Shown: positions 10,347-20,900 of the stretch, in pieces
Numbering within the stretch: the first letter of the stretch is position 1
How the letters are laid out: each line of letters opens with the position of its first letter
From: Plasmodium malariae
Taxonomy: Eukaryota > Apicomplexa > Aconoidasida > Haemosporida > Plasmodiidae
Direction of reading: 5' to 3'
DNA: 64,000 nt
NCBI RefSeq assembly: GCF_900090045.1
Contig: NC_041782.1
Coordinates: 1,955,001 to 2,019,000 of the forward strand
Made by a program: the position numbers and the translations under genes
Notes under the pieces: generated by a model
Told to the model about the DNA's origin: nothing
What the model saw: the letters and a program-made list of their open reading frames with translations, nothing else
Databases searched by the model: none

Positions 10347-13295
10347 ATGCACTTTTTAAACATACTTAAAAATGATAGGATAAATGACGATACAGTGAGT
10401 AAATCAAGCTCAAATTTACATGATGGGAATATTACATCGATGAATATGAAAGATGGTATAAAAATAAATGTTGATAAAACAAATAAGAGTGAAGATGAAA
10501 ATTATGTTGATTCATTATCTATGAAGGACAGTCATAAGGAGAACGTAGATTATCATTCGGTTAGTTTAATTGAACGAGGTAATTTTGTTGAAAGTGAAGC
10601 TAATTTAAAATTGGAGCCTTTGGAAAATTGGTCCTCTTTTAAATGTAGGGAGAACATAGAAGAGGGAAGTGGAAACAGTGTTAGCGGTAATTATGGGGGT
10701 GAGAACTGTAGCAGTGGTAACTGTGCTAGGGGAAGTAGGGAGAACAAGTTATCGGGGGAACAAAGTCAAGGGATCCTTAACAGTGGTAACATGAGGAGAT
10801 ATAACACGGAAAATTGTGTTAGTAATAATAGAATGGATTTATTGCAGAATAGTAGGACTCCTAATAATATGCAAAGTTACAATTACGTAAGTAGTGAGGT
10901 ACCATATAAAGGGGTAAAGCATTACGAAAGGAGGATATACTTTAGAAGTAATAGCAGCAGCATAGTAGGAAACATCAACAGGGATAGGAATAGGAACGAT
11001 AATAGTAATGATAGTAATTATGACATTTATGCCAATTATAGTAATAATAATAGTAATAATTATTCCAGTTGTGCTAACTATACGAAATGTGCAGATTATG
11101 CCAAATATACCAATTATGATAATGATTTCGTTTTTCCAGAAAAAAAGGAAACCAACCTAATAACGCATAGTAATAATAGTTCATTTGGTAAAGTTTTGAT
11201 AAATCCGAATTGCAATATTGAGGAAGAAGGGCGCATTCATACGAACGGTGTGAATGCACATAACACAAGTAATGCATTACATGAAAATAAAGAAAATTTT
11301 AACACGGATGAAGGATGCACAGTAGGAAATAGAACAAACAATTCATATCCTTATCAACACTACAGGAATGATAAATATTTAATTATAAATAATAAAGACG
11401 AAACTATTGGGCACTGTGGTTATAGTAAAAAAGAAGAGATACCGAATGGGAAGAAAAGTTTTACGGATGAAGTGTATAAAAATACAAACAGTAGAAATAT
11501 TAAATTAGTAGACTCTTTTAAAAATAGTAATGCATTAACATGTTCAGAATATTCTTACGATAAGAAAGGTATTAATAATGTTGTGAAGGGTGTGGAAAAT
11601 ACAAATGAAAACCATGATTATACGTTTAACTCAACACAGTATAATAAAGACCAAGAGGGAAATAATGAGAATGGTACATTAAATAATAATTTAAATAATT
11701 TAATTCAAAATTGTGAACAACAAAGTGGTATGAATTACACCGATTTAGTACATAAAAAAAAAAAGGATGACAATATAAGTGCGCAGAATGTACCATTTAG
11801 AAACAGTGAGAATGTAAGAAACAACGAAAATGTTATGAGTGCATATAGCAATGTAGATGATATAAATATGACCCAGGCTAAGTATTTAAAAGGATGGAAC
11901 AATAACGTGGTGAGTACAAATTATGAATTGTTACAACACGTAAAGAAAAATGATTACAACAATGCTACTTATAGCGCGGATAATAAATTTAATGTTTATG
12001 AGAACTGTGTTAATAGTGCTAACGAGGTAGCTGAAAATAACCTTCTACTTAACCAAATGAGCAATAAAGGTAATTGTTCAGAATTTTTACGCAAGAAATA
12101 TTTGGACGAAGGAAAAGGTTTATACTATAATTTTATTAACAGTTCAGGTAAAATGTGCAAAACAGGTAGAGACTGCCCAGCTGGTGAGGAAAAAGAAGCA
12201 GATTCGGGCGATTATGAAAAGCAGGGTAGAGAGGAGTATAGCAGTAAAGCTGATAACGTAGAGAAGGACAAAATGGATGGAAGCATGAGTGGAGGAAAAA
12301 TGAATGGAGGAAGCATGAATGGAGGAAGCATGCATGGAGGAAGCATGCATGGAGGAAGCATGAATGGAACTATGAACGGAACTTTGGGAGGAACTGTGAA
12401 CGGATGTATGAACGGAAGTATGAATGCCACGATGAAAAAGGAAAAACAAGAAAAGGAGGAAGAAAAAGAGGAAAAGGAAGAGGAAGACGAATCGGAAGAG
12501 GGGAAAAGTTATCAGTACTATTACGAAAAAACGTTGGACTTTCTTAATGAAGAATTTAACACGAGCAACATTAACAAGATTAACGACGCTAATTCTATGA
12601 ATGATAGAGAAATGTTCGAGAAAACACCCTTTTTTAAACTAGTTAATTTTGAAAAAAAGTTAGCCATGGAACGAAATAGAGTTTTGAATTGTTATAATGA
12701 AGATAAAAAACAAATTTATTTAAATAACATAAATAAAGATAAACAGTTTTCTCATATATTTGTTAATAATGAAAAGTACTATGATGCAAAAGAAATTTTA
12801 GCATACTTGCTTCCATATCACACTTTTTATTTAGATGGTATTTGTATAGATTCATCAGAGGAAGGTTTTGATTTCTTAAAAAATGTACAGAATGACGTTA
12901 TGGATATTGAAGCGTGTATTTGCCAAATCAAGGAATCTTTCACCACATGCACAAATCCAGCAATGGTAAATATGCAAATGAACATACTTTTCTTTGAGCA
13001 AGTTCATCCTGGGTGTCCTTAACATATGTGTGTAACATATATTGTGTACGTAACTTATAACATGGGCAGAGTTATAGTGATTGCTCGTTCTTTCGGCAAA
13101 ACTGTTTTTTCATGAAAGATTTATTTTTGTGCTTAATTCTTTTTCTTACATAATTTTTTTTTTTTTTTTTTTATATCTTACACATGCCGCCTTTTCTACT
13201 TTTCCCCTTTGCAGGTTTGGAGTTTCAATAAAATCATCGACAGAACAAACGATCAGCATAATAAAAGAAAAAAAAGAAAAAATATAACAGATTAA
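10347..13295 (+). CDS. Large Asn-rich conserved protein with C-terminal LLPYH segment
   Basis: Exon 1 is 10347-12965, the donor is GTAAAT, and exon 2 is 13215-13295 after a strong pyrimidine-rich acceptor (CTTTGCAG). The phase is 0 and the product is about 899 residues. Reading through the donor would instead end at 13022 with an implausible tail. Residues 1-640 are low-complexity Asn/Ser-rich. At about 645-695 a run of NGGSM/HGGSM/NGT-type repeats is followed by an E/K-rich stretch. The C-terminal ~190 residues look ordered and conserved: KTPFFKLVNFEKKL, then YYDAKEILAYLLPYHTF, then FDFLKNVQNDVMDIEA. The LLPYH motif preceded by a helix resembles the GLTSCR1/BICRA domain of SWI/SNF subunits, but this is a weak by-eye match. 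Function is otherwise unknown. A basic C-terminus (KRKKRK) could be a nuclear signal. Confidence 0.8.
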
Positions 13296-14158
13296 CAAAT
13301 TTGCAAGTAAGTATTGAAATGACACACTTTTAATTCGTTCACATCTTATAAGGGAGAAAGTGCTACATTACTTCGTTGCATTTTTATGTCTACATTTCAG
13401 CTTGGTGAAATGAAGTTCATGTATGCCAATGTTAGAAAATTTGTGTTTCTGCGCAAGGCGGCAATACCTGTTGCATCGGGGGGTATGATATATCGTATAT
13501 ATATAATATACATTTATACATATATTATGTATATATGTATATATATGCGCATATACGAGGGTATATGTGTATACATGCGCAGTTCAGACATTTTGGGCGA
13601 ATATCAATTTTTATCCTATATATTTAGAAAGTGTCATATAATTTGTTTGTACCTTCTCATTTATTGAGAGAAAAGATATTTAAAAAAGAAAAAACAATAA
13701 ATAAATCAAAATAGTTATATTGTGTTAAAAAGGTAAATCCTCTATATTTTTAATATATACGTATATATATATATATATATGGACAAGATGTGAAGGAATA
13801 ACAAGAATAAATGAGGAAATTATATTACTTTGTAATGATTAATATGAAATTCATTATATTTCATTTATTGATTCATCGTATCTTTTTTTTTTTTTTTTTT
13901 TTTTTTTTCAATTTTAATTTCTTTTAAACATGTTGGTATTTTCCGATATATTTTAAGCACAATTTAATTATTATTATTATTATTATTATTATTTTTTTTT
14001 TTTTTTTTTTTATTCGAAGTTTTTGTAATACGTTAGCAAAAATTGCATCCCTTTCGCGAGCCCACGTTTATAACATTTATAAGCGTGGATAATTTTACGT
14101 ATCATAATTCTGTTTGTACGTGTGAGCGTATTATGCATGTATGTATGTGTACATGTAA

Positions 14159-14219
<61 letters not shown>

Positions 14220-15262
14220 CATACATACATACATAATATGCGTACGTTGATTTTTTAAAAACAACTTATATCAATTTGTTAAAATTTTCTCCATTTTGAA
14301 ACAAAATGTAGAAATACAAGTTTGCGTGAGCTTCCAAATTTTGGTTATAAAATAAATGAACGAAACAAATGAACGAAATAAACGAAATGGACGGGTGTGC
14401 TAAGTTTTCCCCACTTCATATTATTTAATATAGCGTATGCTGTTTTATTTTATTGTTTTTTAAAATGCTGTGTACAGCTTAAAAAAAAATATGTAAAATG
14501 GTTTCCTTGACATGAGCACGGTAACTGGAAGTAGTAAAGACGTTTAGCAGCTGTGTGTAAATGCGTGTACGTACAATTATGTTCATATATATATATACAT
14601 ATGCTCGTGTCCGCATAATCATTATTTGTATGTGCTTATCAATTGAAAGAAAAAGAATGGAAAGTAAAAACTGCGCATATACATACGGTCTGTTACACTT
14701 AATTTTGTTTTTTTTAAGTTAACATTGCTCTTTTTTTTTTTTTTTTTTCAAATTTTAATTTGACAAAATAATTACACAATTTTGCAAAGAATCAGATGAG
14801 GTAGTACGTACCTGCACGTGTTATTTTTATTTTATTGTATTTTATTTTACTTCATTTTATTTTGTTTTATTTCATTTTTTATATTTTTTTTAGTTTTATT
14901 TTATATTTTCACTCGAACTGCATTTTGTTTCTTTCTTCATTTTTTAATAAATAAGGAAAAGTACATAATAATTTGTTAATCTTATTTTATAACCCTACTC
15001 TGCATATTCGTTTTTTTCGTTTTCCGGAAGAAAGGAAATATAAATACTATGCAAAAATAAACGAGGTTTATATTAAATGAAGTATGTATATATATATGTA
15101 AACACATGAGGGGAAAAACAGTGCTCCATTGTTTCGGGAATATATTTTAATCTGTACATATAAATATAAATATATATACATAAACACAAGATATATATTT
15201 GTTTTTTTATTGGTTCGTATCCTTTTTTCCGAATAAAATAAACTTTTGCGCGTACGAACAAG
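13296..15262. other. Intergenic region with one exon-like stretch
   Basis: A consensus donor (CAA|GTAAGTATT) sits at 13307. After an acceptor (ACATTTCAG) an open, GC-richer 82-nt stretch at 13401-13482 reads LGEMKFMYANVRKFVFLRKA before another GT. This may be an alternative 3' exon of the upstream gene. The remainder is AT-rich, with long poly(T) tracts, (TTA)n at about 13970-13990 and a (TA)n/(CATA)n microsatellite at 14157-14235. Confidence 0.5.
14157..14235 (+). repeat. (TA)n followed by (CATA)n microsatellite
   Basis: An uninterrupted TA run of about 55 bp leads into six CATA units. Confidence 0.9.
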
Positions 15263-15673
15263 ATGGTGAAAATATTATTGCAGGGTCAGAAATTTTTTGA
15301 TACAAATAGCAAGGTGCTAAATATAAAAAAAAACTACATATGTTTTCAAAGAAATTTAATACGAGATAATGTAGTTAAAAAAGAAACCCCCAAATTTGAA
15401 CAGAAACCATTAGGATCATATCCTGTACCTCCTGAGGCAGAAATGATGTGGAGAAATAGACACACAGCATATGGTGGGTATATTCAACAAACAGTTTCTC
15501 CCTTTCAGCAAAAAATTATGTACCCTTTTTGGCATATGGCTTTGGCTAGATGGTGGGCAAAATTTTCTTCCTATTTATGGTGGTGGATTTGGCCATTTGC
15601 AATCACAAACTTAATTTTATGTAAAATGTTCTATGACTCGAAGAAGTATGTGCAGCAGAAGCATTGGTATTGA
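15263..15673 (+). CDS. Cytochrome bc1 complex subunit 8 (QCR8-like)
   Basis: A single exon of 136 residues. The protein has a short N-terminal region, a conserved Trp-rich middle (PPEAEMMWRNRHTAYGGYIQ, then SPFQQKIMYPFWHMALARWW), one Trp-rich transmembrane helix at about 102-124 (SSYLWWWIWPFAITNLILCK) and a short basic tail. Small single-span proteins with a Pro/Phe-Gln patch before the membrane helix are typical of QCR8, which packs against cytochrome b in complex III of the mitochondrial inner membrane. The position in the conserved gene order agrees with the P. falciparum gene annotated as complex III subunit 8. Sequence similarity to yeast or animal QCR8 is low, so the identification rests partly on recalled synteny. 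The ATG at 15263 is the first in frame after TA-rich 5' sequence. Confidence 0.72.
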   Translation: MVKILLQGQKFFDTNSKVLNIKKNYICFQRNLIRDNVVKKETPKFEQKPLGSYPVPPEAEMMWRNRHTAYGGYIQQTVSPFQQKIMYPFWHMALARWWAKFSSYLWWWIWPFAITNLILCKMFYDSKKYVQQKHWY

Positions 15674-16919
15674 CCTGGTGGACGTTATATTATATGCATG
15701 TTAAGTTGCTCTACGCAGTTTTGCACTACCTTGTATTATAGTACATTATATTATATCGTATTATATATTTTCACCATTTCCTTATATTACTTTATGTTAG
15801 TATAGCATTTTATCTTTTTTCTTTATTATCCATTTATGTGCTGTGTAATTATATATAGCATTTCTGTTTTTTTTTTTTTTTTATTTAATTTCACGTTCAG
15901 AACAACTAGTTGCAAAGATATTTATGCTACATTTTCTTACGTGTACATGTTTTTTTTTTTTTTTTTTTAATTAAATTATGACATGTACATAATTTATTTT
16001 TTTCAAGAGTGCCTAAAATTTTAATAGTACAAAAAAAATGTTTCATACAAAACCGTTTTGCATTTATATATAATCATATATGTACATTGTCGAATATTTT
16101 ATGAGGCCTTTTTTAATTTTCTTTATTCCATTTTTATTTCCTCTTTATTGCTCTTATTTGTTCGTATTATTATTTTCACACCCACATATCTGTACTTGTT
16201 TTTTAAATGTACATGTACACATTTACGAACAAATTTAAAAAAAACAAAACAAAATCATTTCAAATGGTCCAAATAAAACTATAAGAAAAGAATAACTGAG
16301 GTGTACTGTAAATAAACATATATATATTGCATATGGAAAATATAAAGAGGGAGGGTAAGTATTAAAAGAAAAAAAAAAAAGAAAGAAGTAAAAAGAATAC
16401 TAAACATTAATAAAAGAACGAAATAGTAAAAAAGTAAAAAAAAAAAAATGTATATTATTACACCATTTTGTTAAATAGATAAATATTTTAACAAGTTTAA
16501 ATGCGTTTATTTATTCCGAGGATAGTAGTTTTTCCATTTTTGTATATGTTAATTATTTTTATTTTATAAATTAAAAAAGTACGTAAATTTATGTATATAT
16601 ATAAGCGTACATACATATAATAGATGAACACAAATAGGTATAGATATAGACATGCGAGCAAGTGTGTGTAGACAAATGCATAATAAAAAGGTTATGTAAA
16701 GGGAAGTATATAGACATACGAGCATTTATGGAGAAATATGCGTGAAAAGAGGTGTGCCCGGATAAGCTTATAAATACACACACACGTATATGAAACGGTA
16801 TGTATATATGTTTATATGTATATGTGTATGTATGTACATGTGCCTACTATTGCATACATTTTTGCTGAACACCGCTAATGATAAGACAAAAATGCAAATT
16901 TAAGTTATAGCACAAGAAG
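15674..16919. other. Intergenic region
   Basis: AT-rich, with poly(T) tracts at about 15868-15884 and 15950-15970, A-rich tracts around 16365-16450 and TATATGTATG stretches near 16800. No gene or RNA recognised. Confidence 0.65.
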
Positions 16920-17531
16920 ATGATGAACATGATATACAGCAGCAAAATTTGGAAAACAGTCGCACGGAAAAGTAGAGGAATTATACAAAATGAAGGTCTT
17001 TCGAGATTTATGAGTTTTGAAAAGAGGAATACGAAAAGTACTCATGTATACGTGAAGAGGAAAATATACAATTATAATAATTATAACAATAGTAGTAGTC
17101 ACAGTAATAGCACTAGAAATAGCAATAGCGTTAGCAATAGTTCTAGGAATAGTAATAATAATAATAATTGTTATTATGTTAGAAAAAACGCAAATGGTAC
17201 AAATGGAGGGGGAAATAAAAGCGCCTTTTTTCAAAAGAAGGTTTTACCTTTCAAGAAAGGGCTTGAAAAAGAAAATTATTTTAAAAGAACTAAAATATAT
17301 TATATAGAAAAGAACATTTTTTTTATTTTTGGTTGTTTCACATCATTATATAGTGTATTTGTTTATGACTTTTTTACAAATAGATACTTACAAATTTTTG
17401 CAAATTTCTTTTTTTTAATTTTTCATGTTAGCAAGCACACAGTGAATATGTTAGCTTGCGCCATACATATATTATTTATTCTTTTTCAAATTTGTGTATT
17501 ATTTTTTAAATGCAATATTAATTTGAGGTAA
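16920..17531 (+). CDS. Small conserved membrane protein, function unknown
   Basis: A single exon of 203 residues. The first ~33 residues (KIWKTVARKSRGIIQNEGL and flanks) are rich in Lys, Arg and hydroxylated residues with one acidic residue, compatible with a mitochondrial presequence. Residues 50-85 are an Asn/Ser-rich low-complexity insert. After a basic segment (FFQKKVLPFKKGLEKENYFK), three hydrophobic segments lie at about 132-152, 156-170 and 175-196. I do not recognise the family. It is followed closely by the convergent AK7-like gene. The start ATGATG at 16920 is the first in frame. The mitochondrial location is inference from the N-terminus only. Confidence 0.68.
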   Translation: MMNMIYSSKIWKTVARKSRGIIQNEGLSRFMSFEKRNTKSTHVYVKRKIYNYNNYNNSSSHSNSTRNSNSVSNSSRNSNNNNNCYYVRKNANGTNGGGNKSAFFQKKVLPFKKGLEKENYFKRTKIYYIEKNIFFIFGCFTSLYSVFVYDFFTNRYLQIFANFFFLIFHVSKHTVNMLACAIHILFILFQICVLFFKCNINLR

Positions 17532-17909
17532 ACATGTATGTGAAAAAAAAAAAAAAAAAAGGAAAAAGAAAAAAAAGGAATAAAAAAAAAGACTTGTTTC
17601 TTCTTTTTAAAATGCTATTTTTTTGATACATAAGCTATGCAAATTCGTTAAAAGGGGAGTTTGTCTAATCGTAAATTCAAACCCCGCGCTGGGAGCGAGT
17701 ATGTACATATATATGTATATACAATCACATGGACATATTAACAAATTGAGTTCTGGGACCAGGCCTCCAGCATATGTGTAGCTTAAATGAAGCAACAATG
17801 AATCGGAGTGAAATTCGCTGAGGAATAAATGAGTAAGGTGGAACATAAATGAGACGCATAAAATGTAGGATGCATAATAAATTAAATTTAGGTTTTATAG
17901 TAGCTCATT
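17532..17909. other. Convergent 3' intergenic region with a GC-richer island
   Basis: Directly after the membrane protein stop are A-runs. From about 17640 to 17850 base composition rises clearly, including CCCCGCGCTGGGAGCG and CTGGGACCAGGCCTCCAG. No frame gives a family-like protein. This could be 3' UTR sequence or a small structured noncoding RNA. Confidence 0.5.
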
Positions 17910-20900
17910 TTATTTATTACTGTCCTTCAATTTTTGCTCCGAATCGAGATGTTCGGAATCGAGCGCATCGGTGTTAGATTCATCCACATTATACTTGTGA
18001 GCGTTTTCCAGCAAATATTCTGCTATATGTAGACAAGGATTTTTAGGCTTCGTTTTACAAATATATATCAACGCATCAGTTAAAATAGGGAGGATGTTTT
18101 TAATTAAATAAAATCTCAATGGAAGGGATTGATTATGAATATATTGTTGTTGATGTTCCATAAGTAATTGTTGTCTTTTTTTTTCTGCTTTTATTAATTC
18201 ATCATTTTTATTAATTTCTTCTCCAATTATTTTCTCTTCTGTTTTTTTTAATTTTTCTTTTTCACTTTTCAGATTTTTTTCCTGTTCATTCAATTTTTTT
18301 CTTAACATGTCATCAGTAGAGGGTAGAAAGTTATAAAATTTTTTATTTTTTTCTATATAAATATATATATTTGTTAAGATATCATCTAGTAATGAATTTT
18401 CATTTATATGAACATTAAACACTTCTATTTCTCTTTCTACAAAATAATCTTCAATTATTTTTTTCTCATCAAACTGAATGTAATCATTTCGACAATTTTC
18501 CTCTACATATTTTTTATGTCGTCTTTCAAAACCACTTTCGTCATTATGCCCTTTAATTATTTCCTCTTCTGGAAGATTCATCATTCTACTCCTGCACAAC
18601 TCTTCTGTGGACTTTAGGATTATAACAAATTCTGGAAGCACTAAATTGTTCACATTTTGTATTCTTTCGCTTTTGTTTTTGTGTATGTGTATACTTCTAT
18701 CTCTATCTCTACTTCCCTTTTTGCTTTTATTGATTCTTCCCTTTTTCCGTCTATTATTCTTTCCATTTCGTTTTTTTCCTGCGGAGTTTCCTTTAGATGT
18801 TCCGTTTTCACCCTCCGAATCGGCCGAATGGTAGGAGTTGTCGGCATTTTCTTCGTTATTCTCATCATTCTCTTTGTTCATTTCATCTTCTGCTTCATCT
18901 TCTTCTTCCCTATCATCCTCTTCATCTTCTTCTTCCCTATCATCCTCTTCATCTTCTTCTTCCCTATCATCCTCTTCATCTTCTTCTTCCCCATCATCCT
19001 CTTCATCTTCTTTCACCCCATCTTCCTCTTCATCGATGTCCTTATCAAAATTCTTCCTCCCCCCATTACCAATCTCACTCCCCTCTCCTTCGTTCTCGCC
19101 CCGCTCTACTTCTTTTCCCCCCTTGCTTCTTCTCGTTTTATTATTTTCTCTCATATCATTGCTATCTTCCCTCTTAAGTGCTGGAATACTCTGTGAAACT
19201 TCGGCAAAAGTTTCAAAAAAGTACTTGGCTTCATCATAGTTTCGAGGAAAGAAATCTAAAACGAATCCCCTAAATTTGCATTCATTATTTTCTAATTTTT
19301 TGTAAAATAAGGAAGAAAGGTCATTTAAGGTTAACTTTTTGATTTTATCATTTTTTTTTTTTTTTTTATTTTTCTCATACTCTAACTCATTAAGATATTG
19401 CTTATAGTAGTCTGGAAAATTATAATTATTTTTTTTACACTCATCTATTAATAAGCTAATAGAACACATAATTAAATTGTAATGCTCACATATTTTTTTA
19501 GCTATAAATGACTTTCCCACTCCAGGTTGACCCAAAATAAGTACTTTTAAAGATTTTAGATTCCTGTATTCACAAAACTCTTTTGCTAAAATGGCAATGT
19601 TTTTAGCGAACCCATCATAACAGTGAAATTTGATAAACGATTTTTCTTTCTCCTTTTGTTTGTTTTTTTTTTTTTTTTTGTGTCTGTATTTTGTCCTGCC
19701 CTCTGTAGCCTTTTTCCGTTTTTCACTTTTTTTTTGGCTTTTGTCCTCTTGTGGATTACCGTCGTCTTCTTCATCTGCTTCATCTGTCGCGGAATCGTCC
19801 TCTTCCAATTTCTCTTCTTTTTCATCTTCTCTCTCCTCTTCTTCTTCATCTTCTGTCGCCTCTTCTTCTTCATCTTCTGTCGCCTCTTCTTCTTCATCTT
19901 CTGTCGCCTCTTCTTCTTCATCTTCTGTCGCCTCTTCTTCTTCATCTCCCGCTTCTTCTCCTTCATCTGCTTCCACTTCTTCTTCCTCTTCACCTGACGG
20001 ATCCTCCTTTCCCCTCGCACGACTATCGCGACTGTTTGCCGTCCGTTTTTTCTCTTTAGTTAAACCTCCTTCTTTGGGTACTCCTTCCTCGTGGTTAATA
20101 TCAGAAAGATCTGTGCATGCAAATCTTAGATTAAGGCACAATTTTTCTGAATTGTTCATAAAAATTGAATTATAGGCTGAGACAAGGGAAAAATTAGTAT
20201 TTCCTGAAATATAACTAGCTACAGTTTTAATAAGCTCTTTTTGAGTAATGTGCTCCTTGTCGACAGCTATGAGATATCTTGTGGAGACCTTTCTTAAATA
20301 CACTTCTTTTACATACTCGCATAGTCCTTGTATGTGAATAATAGGAATATAATTATCACCTATATCAATTATTTCATTGTCTTTACTTAACCAAGCATTT
20401 TTAAATATAGGGAAAAATACATCTTCCCCATTCCCATATTGTATTCCAGAAGCAATAACATAAGTACTTAAATTCTTAATAGAATTTAATGATAATACAA
20501 GAGTTTCAATAGTTTTATATTCTTCAAATATATTAGATGGTATTCGTTTTAGATAATCCTTTTCAGTGAATAGTTGGGGAATATAAATGTATTGTGTTTT
20601 CTTCCTCTCTTCGAACGTGTTGTTGTTACTGCTGCTATAGTTCCGTCCATCATTATTACTACTACTAATATTATTATTAACGTTACTATCATTATTAACG
20701 TTACTATCATTATTAACGTTACTATCATTATTAACGTTACTATCATTATTAACGTTACTATCATTATTAATGTTGCTATCATTATTAATGTTACTATCAT
20801 TATTATTGTTACTGTTATTAATATTACTACTGCTGTTATTACTACTACCACTATTATTATTATTACTACTAATAGTATTATGATTCCCTCTTTTTACCAC

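Noticed and set aside
17670..17700. tRNA-like T-arm (AAATTCAAACCCCGC)
   Set aside because: No acceptor stem, D-arm or anticodon arm can be placed around it on either strand.
18797..20175. Several plus-strand frames of up to about 180 codons inside the AK7-like gene
   Set aside because: Antisense of acidic E/D repeats, giving Ser/Leu/Phe runs; the minus-strand protein has recognisable domains.
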